Source: Jimgerdemannia flammicorona
Taxonomy: Eukaryota; Mucoromycota; Endogonomycetes; Endogonales; Endogonaceae
Assembly (NCBI GenBank): GCA_003990745.1
Contig: RBNI01003413.1
Coordinates: 1-15,921 of the forward strand
Direction: 5' to 3'
DNA length: 15,921 nt
In this document: positions 8,161-15,444 of the stretch, in pieces
How positions within the stretch are numbered: position 1 is the stretch's first letter
Layout: every line of letters begins with the position of its first letter
The notes under the pieces: model-generated
Told to the model about the DNA's origin: nothing
The model's database searches: none
The model's input: the letters and a program-made list of their open reading frames with translations, nothing else
Program-made: the position numbers and the translations under genes

Positions 8161-8973
8161 TTAGAGCAGAATGTTCAAGACCATGGGAGCTTCATTCTTG
8201 TCATCAGAGGTCAGGATATCTTCAAAGGAAATGAGGTCTGTGAACATTTCATCAAGATTGCATAGGTCATGTGGAATGACATCATCACTGATGATGTCAT
8301 CACATTCAGCAGTGGCAGGAATAGAGAGATCTGGAGCTCTCCAGTCTATAAGGTTATCTTCCACAAAATAGGGGACAAATATAGGGTCTTGGGGAGGTCT
8401 AATCGGGATGCTTGGGCCTTGGAATACTGAGATCAATTCTTGCAGGAATTGGTCTGAGTTGTCCTGAAGAATAGGATACCAGAAGTCTTCTACTTCATCA
8501 CTATTGAGAGTAATAGTGGACTGGGCTTCTGTAGTCACCCTGGCTTCTAGTGCATTGATACAGTGGGATGACAGGTCTCTGAAATCTGAGACTCTAATAT
8601 ACTCCAAGTTAGGGATTAACCATGGTACATGCCTGAAGATCTGATAGATCTTCTTAGTTGTTCTCATTTTATATATATCCATAGGAGTGGCATCTTGTAG
8701 CTCTTGAGTGCTGGTCTGGGGGAACTCTCAGCAGAGGAGGTTTTCTATTTTGTACTCCTACCATATTTGAAGGTATTCAGTAGCAATAGTGATTCTTATT
8801 TCCATTTTACAGCAGTAGAGGATATAATGATAAGGGTCACCAGTACTCAGGTTGATACTAGGAGTCCTTCTTGAGTGGGTCCTCATAGCTCTTCTGATGT
8901 CTTGGAACATTCTTTCTTCAACTGAGATGTCTTGGTGGTTCCTTGACCTTGAGGTTTGGCAGGCAGTAGGCAT
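8161..8973 (-). pseudogene. LTR-encoded 270-codon protein of unknown function, right copy (broken)
   Basis: Partner of 1664-852. Starts ATG at 8973 and ends TAA at 8163-8161. An in-frame TAA lies shortly upstream (8994-8992) where the left LTR has CAA; a TAG further upstream is shared by both LTRs, so the true start is probably this ATG. It has two internal stops, TAG at 8760-8758 and TGA at 8730-8728, both CAG in the left copy. The last 173 codons (from 8682) are open. Because each stop is private to one LTR, the ancestral frame was open from end to end. No signal peptide, membrane segment or known catalytic motif is visible. A role as a nucleic-acid-binding or regulatory accessory protein is possible from the basic N-terminus and acidic C-terminus, but this is speculation. 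Confidence 0.78.
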
Positions 8974-9215
8974 TTCATTTATAGTAAGTCTTTAAGCTAT
9001 TTTGGGATTGGTGGGTCTTATTGGTTGCTGCTACTGTGGTTTCTTGATTCTTCTTTTATATTCCTCAAGATGCTTATACTGTGGTCACAATGACTCACAG
9101 TTGGTCATCATTGCTTATCTCATATACTGTATGATCTTCTTGTGCTCTGATCTGGTGGCTTGCAAGGAAGGACTGTCTCCTGTGCTGATGTTATCATTCT
9201 GGGGTCACCATTACA

Positions 9216-9238
9216 ATATATATATATATATATATATT
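9216..9238. repeat. (AT)n microsatellite at the element border
   Basis: About 11 AT dinucleotides directly abut the right LTR end; the left LTR end is also preceded by AT-alternating sequence (about 208-234). The element probably inserted into an AT repeat, so a target-site duplication cannot be read unambiguously. Confidence 0.85.
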
Positions 9239-9724
9239 CATATTAGTATTTGTGAACATGTCTGCAAATATTTTCACTTATGTTTCTCTATTTATATATA
9301 TATATAAGTGAATTATATGATAAGTTTTGTTTATTTATAAAATTTAAATTTAGTAATTCAAATTCAGTAATTTAAATTTGATAATTTGAATTTAGTGATT
9401 TGAATTACCAGTTTAGAGATTTGGATCTGAGCAGTCATAATTTAAACTAATTCAAATTAATCATATGATGAATTCAAACTGATTCTGATTAGTTCAAATT
9501 AGTTTGAATCAGGAATAGTTATAATTCAAACTGGTTCAAACTAACTCATTTGAAGCACTAGTAGTAGCAGTAAGAGTAAATTTCTTTAGCTCTTGAAGTC
9601 ATTTCTAAAGTTCTTATACTTGACTTTCCTTGTCTTTCAGAACTAATTGGCTTGTATTAAGTACCAATTGACTCATATCTTAAAAGCATAGTCTTAATAT
9701 TATATCTTGAGTTTTGTGATGATT
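9239..9724. other. AT-rich spacer with 14-bp tandem repeat
   Basis: No credible gene. It contains a second short AT run (about 9293-9306), the 14-bp repeat at 9346-9415, and then a stretch (about 9420-9545) of interspersed AATTCAAACT and AGTTTGAAT words in both orientations. Bases about 9559-9625 resemble 9730-9800 and the outer end of the LTRs, so another LTR scrap may be present. Confidence 0.6.
9346..9415. repeat. 14-bp minisatellite, 5 units
   Basis: Units start at 9346, 9360, 9374, 9388 and 9402, variants of AAATTTAGTAATTC. The fifth is degenerate. No coding or regulatory role is evident. Confidence 0.75.
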
Positions 9725-9828
9725 TTCTAAAGCAGTAGTGGTAAAAGTATTACTTCAGCTCTTGGAGTTTTTTCTCAAAGTTCTTTATACTCAAACTTAA
9801 GTTAGTATTATAAATCAATTAACTGAGG

Positions 9829-9859
9829 TTTATTCACTATAGATCAGGAAATATTTATA
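9829..9859 (-). promoter_or_regulatory. TATA box and AATAAA of the diverged LTR
   Basis: Minus-strand TATAAATA (9859-9852) and AATAAA (9834-9829), with almost the same spacing as in the two main LTRs, although the surrounding sequence has diverged strongly. Confidence 0.45.
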
Positions 9860-10034
9860 CAACTTTTAGATTAACAATAAGGCTAGATAATTGACTATAA
9901 CTTATAATTACTAGAAGATACTATTTAGCACACTTTCGGAATTCAGGTAACTAACTAACTGGATAAGGCTAATTTTATAATTGTGATGAATTTTACTAGT
10001 TAATATGTAGTTACTGTTTATATAACTAACTAAC

Positions 10035-10945
10035 TTACTCAATTTGACTAATAGAGCCATCTTTATATATCTTAAAATTCAATATGACTAGAATTATATC
10101 ATTCCCATTCTCTTTCTCATTTTCTTCAGGAAGTCTGGCCAAATAATTTTCTACATCCCCCACAGTTGTGCTGAAGTCAGTAGTAGGCTCTAGGAGTGTG
10201 GAAAGGAAGTTGTTGATATTATTTTCCAATAAAATAAGTAGATTATCATTATCCTCCAAGTTGTCTAAAGGAGTGATATGTATCATCAAAGAGTATAAGA
10301 TCATTCTACTCTTAAGACCTCTAGTCAATAGTGAGGTCATCCACAAAGTAGGGAATATCTGTGGAATTTTAGAGATAGCAGACTCTCAAGAAAGAGCCTT
10401 AAAATAGTACAATCAGACTATAAATGAATTGATCTAAATTGTCCTCTAGAATGGAGTTCCAAAGGTCTTGAGCCTCATCACTCTTAACTATAATAGTAGA
10501 TTGGGTCTCTTCTGCAATTATTTTCTCAAGATGATCTATATGATAGCTTATCAATTCTTAGATATCAGAAACTTTGATATATTCTATATTGGGAATAGTT
10601 CAGAGTATATGTCTGAAGATCTAGTGGACTCTTTTTACCAGTTTCTGTTCATATCTATCTATATCTATAGTATCTACAATTTCTTATATAAACTCTTGAC
10701 AGAGGTGATGTTTCAGCTTATATTCTTATCATATTTAAAGATACTCAGCAGCAGTAGTGATTCTTGTCTCTATTTATTAGTAGTTGAAGATATAGTGATA
10801 TGGGTCTCTTATATAGAGGTTCAGACTAGGGGTCTTTCTTATATATAGCCTCATTGTCCTCTTGATATTAGTGAATATTTGTTCTTGAACTGATAGACCT
10901 GGGTGGCTCCTTGATCTGACTGTTTAGTAGATGACATATATTTTA
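10035..10945 (-). pseudogene. Diverged homologue of the LTR-encoded protein, heavily broken
   Basis: Translation of the minus strand in shifting registers gives segments that align with the 270-codon LTR protein: RLTIK near the start (RLTIN in the main element), RHIL-stop-TIPNIEYIKVSD near 10,600 (main: RHVPWLIPNLEYIRVSD), STIIVKSDEAQDLWNSILED at 10500-10441 (main: STITLNSDEVEDFWYPILQD), and DIPYFVDDLTID near 10,330 (main: FVPYFVEDNLID). The acidic C-terminal part survives as a 103-codon open stretch (10346-10035). Frame shifts and stops exclude a working product. It matters because it shows the LTR protein is older than the main insertion and shared between distinct elements. Confidence 0.7.
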
Positions 10946-11230
10946 TTTTATAGTAAGTCTTCTATTTATAGTTAATACTTTGTACTTCTTCTCTTAATAC
11001 TTCTTTTATATCTTGAAGGTCTTCTCCTTTAGTCCAGAGGATAGGGTCATCTAACTAGTAGTAGTATACTGCTAGAGTTATCATGAGTTATTATAAGTTC
11101 AGATGTAGATCATCTTATGAATAGGATGAGTTATAGTTGAGTCATGATTTACAACTGGTGGCTTGTAAAGTCAAGACAGTCTTCTGAATTCTGATGTCAC
11201 TGGTTTCAAAGGTGTCATCATAATAGATAA

Positions 11231-11574
11231 CTCTTTCTTCTGAACTATATTTGATTTAATTATGATATTTTCTCCTTATTATAGAAGATTGATAATTAAT
11301 CTGAGAATATAATATAAAAGCTAGCATTTTCCAAATATAAGGTTATGATCTTCAATTGGTATAATTTTAAAATCTAAACATTTCTAATACTTTTAAATCT
11401 CAGAGAGAAGCTTGGCTATAATTTCAATAATTAGATAAGAGATTCTATTGATAGTAATTACTCTATGAGGATCTTACGTTTCTCAATGAGTTTCTGATTG
11501 ATAAGTTTCTTACAGCACTGTTGTTGAAAGTACATCTACTTTCTAGTATTTGACTAGTCCTTTGAAGATGAATG
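11231..11574 (-). mobile_element. Remnant of the pol tail of the second element
   Basis: Follows the inner end of the diverged LTR. The tract CTCTTTCTTCTGAA (plus strand) resembles the polypurine region TCTTCCTCCTGAA of the main element, and about 11322-11350 resembles 2017-2050 at the end of the main pol. No intact frame remains. It stops where SDR copy A begins, so this element is truncated. Confidence 0.5.
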
Positions 11575-12133
11575 CTTTTTTATTTTCCCTCATTTTGGTC
11601 ATAGAGAATCAGCTCTCAAGCAAATGCCTTACATCATATTATGTGAATAATCCAACTTACACAGGAGCCAGCCCTTCAACGACGCCTATTGCGCCGCCAA
11701 GTTTGCCGTGGAGGGCCTGAGCGAGTCCATGGCCACCAGCAGCCTGTCCCATTTCAACATTAAGGTCTCGGTTGTCGAGCCCGGGCCCATCAGCACCAAG
11801 TTCTTCGATAACGTAAGCCACACCAACCTTCCTCTCTGTATTCTCGTTCACTCTCACTAAATCATCACCTTCATCTAACCCTCCGTCTTTGGCGGCAATC
11901 TCGCGATTACGGACCCCACGGACCCGTACCACGAGCACGCTGCCACCTTCAGTAAGGCCATCAGGTCCCGCTTTGCCTTGGCCGGTGTCATGCAGACCAC
12001 CGACGAGGTCGCAAACACCATCACAAACGATATCGTCGAGAACCCGAAGCCGCACTTCCGTAACCCAACCTTAGAAGTTCACCACGCCGGATGGGGACAA
12101 CCATATTCGTGGTGTAATCGAGAGGGCTTATAA
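11575..12133 (+). pseudogene. 17-beta-HSD1-like short-chain dehydrogenase, 3' fragment (copy A)
   Basis: C-terminal half of a classical SDR (NAD(P)-dependent oxidoreductase with Rossmann fold). After an intron remnant ending ACACAG (11664), an exon at 11665-11812 encodes [20 protein letters not shown], containing the catalytic YxxxK (Tyr and Lys of YCAAK), then [14 protein letters not shown], the PG motif after the active site. The GSVGG...[16 protein letters not shown] pattern (first part only in copy B) matches the type 1 17-beta-hydroxysteroid dehydrogenase-like group; the substrate is unknown. A GTAAGC donor follows (11813). The next exon, about 11893-12133, reads ITDPTDPYHEHAATFSKAI; its acceptor reads CGG where copy B has CAG. 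The C-terminus differs from copy B after PHFRN. The N-terminal exons, including the cofactor loop, are missing at the transposon junction, so this is a truncated pseudogene, although its surviving first exon is better preserved than in copy B. Confidence 0.82.
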
Positions 12134-12339
12134 TGGCCGTGAGGGACAGGGAGTAAACAATTAGGAAATTGATACCCAATCGAGCAAAATTGAAATAAAA
12201 TAAAATAAAATAAACTGGACCAATTCCTCTTTCACGAGGTGCAGCATTCCAAATTCACCATCTGGTGCAACGTCGACACCCAGAAATAGTGGACATTTGG
12301 TAATTTGATTGAGCTACTTATCTCCAGACACATACCCAA
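12134..12339. other. Spacer between SDR copy A and small membrane-protein gene
   Basis: About 200 bp, mirrored at 15233-15444 in copy B. It includes an imperfect AAATA repeat (about 12193-12214), which copy B lacks. AATAAA occurs within this repeat and could serve as an SDR polyadenylation signal. No gene seen. Confidence 0.5.
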
Positions 12340-12886
12340 ATGGATACCACCAACGACGCAAAACTCCCCCCTCCCTACCAGGAACCCCAGCACCCCCAGC
12401 ACCCAGTCGAGGCGGCAGGTCCATCACCTTCGACCTCCCCCACTCCCGCCGGGAACACTGTGCAGACCCATATCGTATACATCAGAGACGAGAGCCGGCC
12501 TCTCCTACGTGCCGAAGAGCACTGGCCGGCACTCCCCGTTGCCAAGTTCTTTTTCATGTTGGGATGGTAAGCTTTTTCTGCCTGTTAATGGTCGCCGACT
12601 TCTTGTTGGGAAGAGGCGGCGGTAGGGGCGAGCCGTGATCAATACACGCGATTTATTTTTTTCGCTCTCATCCTCTTGCTGACGCCTTGTCGAAATCCTC
12701 TTTGTCCCTATCACCAACCATCTCAATATGCACAGGGTTTTCCCGGCTCTCTGGTTTTTCGGCCTGTTCTTCATGTGCAGCGCCAACCCGAACGAGGCTT
12801 GGTGGGGGAAAATTAACTTCTTGATGGTCGCACTCGTTACCTCGCTCGTCCTGTTTAGTGATCCAAATCAATTTGCTTGGTTGTGA
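12340..12886 (+). CDS. Small proline-rich protein with two membrane segments (copy A)
   Basis: Two-exon gene, about 125 aa. Exon 1 (12340-12566) begins MDTTNDAKLPPPYQEPQH, with a PPxY motif and a proline-rich, presumably disordered N-terminus, then VQTHIVYIRDESRPLL and EEHWPALPVAKFF. A GTAAGC donor at 12567 and CACAG acceptor at 12735 define a 169-bp intron in phase 2; without splicing the frame stops right after LGW. Exon 2 (12736-12886) gives FPALWFFGLFFMCSANPNEA, a probable membrane helix, a short loop with WWGKIN, and a second helix FLMVALVTSLVLF. I do not recognise the family. Compared with copy B, 8 bases (ggcgtttt) are missing at 12856/12857, so the second helix is cut short and the tail becomes SDPNQFAWL-stop. 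The product may be non-functional, or the end may be allelic variation. It lies about 200 bp downstream of the SDR on the same strand. Confidence 0.65.
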
Positions 12887-13837
12887 AGGGGGAGGGGTTG
12901 ATGCTTTTGATCACCATTCCAATGTATATATTATACTCGAAATAAACCTTGGGCCAGCTTCTGTTTTTTGTGCGAAAGTATGGCGAAGCGCCAATAACAC
13001 GCAGCGTCGTGAACTAAAATACCGGTAAACGTCTTTAAAAGCTACACGCGTTTCTGCTAATAACATTTCCACACGGACAGCTTTGTTCGTTTGTATACTT
13101 GTCCACACGGAGATCGCAACGAAGTTGAGCTGTACCGTTAGATGAATAACACGATTGGTATGCGGTTCGCGCTTATTTTACTTCTCTTGTGCGTTCGATT
13201 TTGTTATGGTTATGTAATTACTGGTACATGCTCTCCAAACACCAGGCACGTGCGCTGACAGCATTCTACTCAAGAGCGGCTTTGTGAATGCGTATATACT
13301 TTGTGGTTTCCAACTCATTTGGTAAAATAATGGCCCAGTGTGCTCGTACTCCCACCTTGTCGATCCCTCCATTCAACAGATGGTCAAAACGAAGATGATG
13401 GGATCGTTTCATCGCAGCCCGCCATCGGGCAAGTAAGAAAGAACATACGCCGCTCGAGAATCAGTTCATTATCTACAGCGCCAGATCCGTATAATAAGTT
13501 TGCCAAGCCAAGCAGGTAAATGTCCCTCCGACCAGGGAGCTTGCGTGTCGTGAGCCGCGGTTGTTTGTCCGATTTGGCCAAGGAACCACCCGCGGATCTT
13601 GGGATTATGCATTGTAAATATCAAAAGCTTCACGTATTCCATTCAAGCAGATACAAACCGTGTCGAATATACATTTTCGGCCTTCAAATGTCGCTCCAAC
13701 TTACGTCGGGACCTCTTCCGTCACCACCGTAATTATGTTCACGCATTTTTATCCTAGAATTGAGGTATCAGTATATACGTAAGCAAGTTGGCCCAGAACG
13801 GAATCAGTGGAACCGACGCGTGTCTCCCCTCTTCACT
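12887..13837. other. Intergenic region, no gene recognised
   Basis: About 950 bp of moderate-GC sequence between copy A and the SDR of copy B. It holds only short frames without recognisable motifs, on both strands. An AAATAAAC near 12940 could be a polyadenylation signal for the small membrane-protein gene. The right end should include the promoter of the SDR of copy B. Confidence 0.5.
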
Positions 13838-13845
13838 TATAAATA
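13838..13845 (+). promoter_or_regulatory. TATA box of SDR copy B
   Basis: TATAAATA, 63 bp upstream of the ATG at 13901, a suitable distance for a fungal core promoter with a short 5' leader. Confidence 0.65.
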
Positions 13846-13900
13846 CCCCTTCAGACCACTCCACTAAAAATCGTTGCTCCAAACAACAATCGTCTCTTAC

Positions 13901-15232
13901 ATGTCTCCTCGCGTCGTTCTCATCACTGGCTGCTCGTATGGCGTATGTGCCAAACTCCATGGTTCAATGTCGCTTGTTCTGTTGCCTTTAACGACTTTCC
14001 ATTCAAAATTACCTACCTTTCTCTCATTCACACCACCTTAGGTCGGTCTTTCCCTCGCCGTCCTCCATTGGCAAACAGGCCGATAAGTATAAGGTGCACG
14101 CGACTATGCGCAACCTCGGCAAAGACAACGATTTGAAGCAGGCCGCCGCTGAGCACGTACGTTGGTCCGGCCGTGGGTCCGATTTGGGACCCTCGTATTT
14201 TTTTTTTTTTTTTTTTTTGCGGCTTCAATCGAGATCAGGCAGCTTGGCGTGAAGGAGGAATATATTAAGGCCGCTATCAAGGAGATCTTGGAAGCTGAAG
14301 GAAAGATCGATGTGTTGAGTGAGTTTCTTTTCGAATATAGAGCATTGATACGGATTGATCAGACGCGAATTTCTCAAACCCAATCTTCATGTGTCCATTT
14401 CCTCCACTTTATCCTGGCGAACTGCCATTACTTCCACAGTCAATAACGCCGGACTCGGCTTCCCCGAGGCTCTAGAACAGGCCTCACTCCAGGAGATCCG
14501 TGAGATCTTTGAAACGAATTTCTTCGGTCCCGTCCGCCCACACTTCTTCCGTGTTCCATATTCGATTCGAATTCGAATATATTTTAGAACTAACCCACGC
14601 TGCAATCCAACACATAGTTCCCTCCATTCGTGAACGCAGGGAAGGTCAAATCATTACCATTGGCAGCGTTGGTGGTTTGCTGTATATATTTTCCTCTCTT
14701 TTTTATTTTCCCTCTCATTTTTTTCATGGAGAATCAGCTCTCAAGCTAACGCCTTACGTCGTGCTATGTGAACAATCCAACCTACACAGGGGTTAGCCCC
14801 TCAACGACGCCTATTGCGCCGCCAAGTTGCCGTGGAGGGCCATGACCGTCAGCCTGTCCCACTTCAACATTAAGGTCTCGGTTGTCGAGCCCGGGCCCAT
14901 CAGTACCAAGTTCTTCGATAACGTAAGCCACGCCAACCTTCCTCTTTGTATTCTCTCGTTCGATCATCTGCCACTCTCACTAAACCATCACCTTCATATA
15001 ACCCCGTCTTTGGCAGCAATCTCGCGATTACGGACCCCACGGACCCGTACCACGAACACGCTGCCACCTACAGTAAGGCTATCAGGTCCTGGCTGGTGTC
15101 ATGCAGACCGCCGACGAGGTTGCAAACATCATCACAAACGATATCGTCGAGAACCCGAAGCCGCACTTCCGTAATTCAACCTCTCAGTACGTGCGCAACA
15201 TCATCGCTCAGACAACCATATTTGTGGCGTAA
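13901..15232 (+). pseudogene. 17-beta-HSD1-like short-chain dehydrogenase, copy B (disrupted)
   Basis: Multi-exon SDR. Exon 1 (13901-13942) MSPRVVLITGCSYG; intron 13943-14041 (GTATGT...TTAG); exon 2 (14042-14156) starts VGLSLAV, completing the TGxxxGxG cofactor loop, and later KYKVHATMRNLGKDNDL. These two parts of exon 2 are one base out of register near 14065. Exon 3 ends at 14318 (EILEAEGKIDVL); donor GTGAGT; exon 4 from 14440 restores INNAGLG (the NNAG motif) and EIREIFETNFFGPV. Another intron of about 50 bp with a weak donor ends TTTTAG at 14587; exon 5 (14588-14681) AAIQHIVPSIRERREGQ and ITIGSVGG; intron 14682-14789. Exon 6 has a TAG at 14794-14796 where copy A has CAG, a one-base loss after GCCAAGTT and a missing block at GGGC/CATG. 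The last exon has a 10-base loss near 15090 and ends QYVRNIIAQTTIFVA-stop. Exon 3 has no AG acceptor after its T-tract (GCG instead). Several independent lesions make this a pseudogene; one or two could be sequencing errors. Confidence 0.85.
14565..14578. repeat. 14-bp perfect palindrome in an SDR intron
   Basis: ATTCGAATTCGAAT lies within the short intron before exon 5 of SDR copy B. It may be chance; no function is implied. Confidence 0.6.
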
Positions 15233-15444
15233 TCGAGAAGGCTTATAATGAAGATGAAACGGGGATAGGGAGTAAACAATCACCCAATCGAGCAAAAGCG
15301 AAAAAATAAACTGGACCAATTCCTCTTTCACAAGGTGCCTCACCATCTGGTGCAACGTCAACATCCAGAAATAGAGTATGTCACCTCATCACTCCTGGGT
15401 CCACCGGACATTTGGTCCTTATCTCCAGACACATATATACCCAA
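15233..15444. other. Spacer between SDR copy B and small membrane-protein gene
   Basis: Equivalent of 12134-12339, with small indels on each side; AATAAA near 15304 may end the SDR transcript. An insertion at about 15375-15407 relative to copy A is visible. No gene seen. Confidence 0.45.

Larger units (their letters stand above)
235..9215 (-). mobile_element. Ty3/gypsy-type LTR retrotransposon with dUTPase, degenerate
   Basis: A nearly full-length Metaviridae-type element read on the minus strand. Two long direct repeats (235-1906 and 7611-9215) bound an internal region coding Gag, protease, dUTPase, RT, RNase H and integrase in that order; integrase after RNase H defines Ty3/gypsy rather than Ty1/copia. 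LTR ends are TGTAAC...GTGACA in element sense (5' LTR), a near-perfect terminal inverted repeat. A polypurine tract lies directly against the 3' LTR. In the left LTR the terminal TG of the plus strand has become TA. More than 20 in-frame stops and two frame shifts make it non-autonomous. No chromodomain is apparent after the integrase. dUTPase-bearing Metaviridae have, to my knowledge, been reported in the basidiomycete Phanerochaete, which fits the host inferred here. In a hand-aligned 120-base stretch (1021-1140 against 8331-8450) the LTRs differ at 10 sites, 8 of them transitions, so LTR-based dating would be inflated. Confidence 0.93.
7611..9215 (-). repeat. 5' LTR of the retrotransposon (right copy)
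   Basis: 1605-bp direct repeat of 235-1906. In element sense it runs TGTAAT at 9215 to GTGACA at 7611, followed by the Gag region. It contains the same U3 reading frame (8973-8161), minisatellite, TATA box and AATAAA as the left LTR. The boundary at 9215 coincides with the start of an (AT)n tract, and that at 7611 with the end of homology to the left LTR. Confidence 0.9.
9725..11230 (-). repeat. Diverged second LTR of a related element
   Basis: Same internal order as the LTRs of the main element, in the same orientation, but much more divergent. Matching landmarks: TTTCTCAAAGTTCTT (about 9771) against the outer part of the main LTRs, a TATA box plus AATAAA at 9859-9829, then the LTR reading frame from 10945 to about 10035, and an inner end followed by a purine-rich (minus strand) tract at about 11231-11240. 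The 35-bp minisatellite is absent. The exact ends are uncertain by tens of bases. Confidence 0.7.
11575..12895. repeat. Duplicated gene-pair segment, copy A
   Basis: Direct repeat of 14698-15921. Homology starts within an SDR intron (CTTTTTTATTTTCCCTC), runs through the SDR 3' exons, the intergenic spacer and the small membrane-protein gene. Over 11761-11820 I count one difference from copy B, whereas the first 90 bases carry many, all but a few in the GC-to-AT direction. Confidence 0.88.

Noticed and set aside
235..9215. Endogenous retrovirus with env
   Set aside because: No frame with signal peptide, membrane anchor or envelope-type cysteines exists between integrase and the 3' LTR; pol ends about 25 bp from the polypurine tract. 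The extra frame lies inside the LTR.
9216..9306. Origin or promoter function of the AT runs
   Set aside because: Simple (AT)n microsatellites with no neighbouring signal; the location at the LTR border is explained by the insertion target.
11657..12055. Minus-strand frame of 132 codons over SDR copy A
   Set aside because: Mirror of the SDR coding exon, whose YCAAK and PG motifs are on the plus strand. GC-rich exons often leave long antisense frames.
13384..13732. Possible small genes in the 12.9-13.8 kb intergenic region
   Set aside because: Short frames of 60-70 codons on both strands without motifs, consistent start context or splice pattern.
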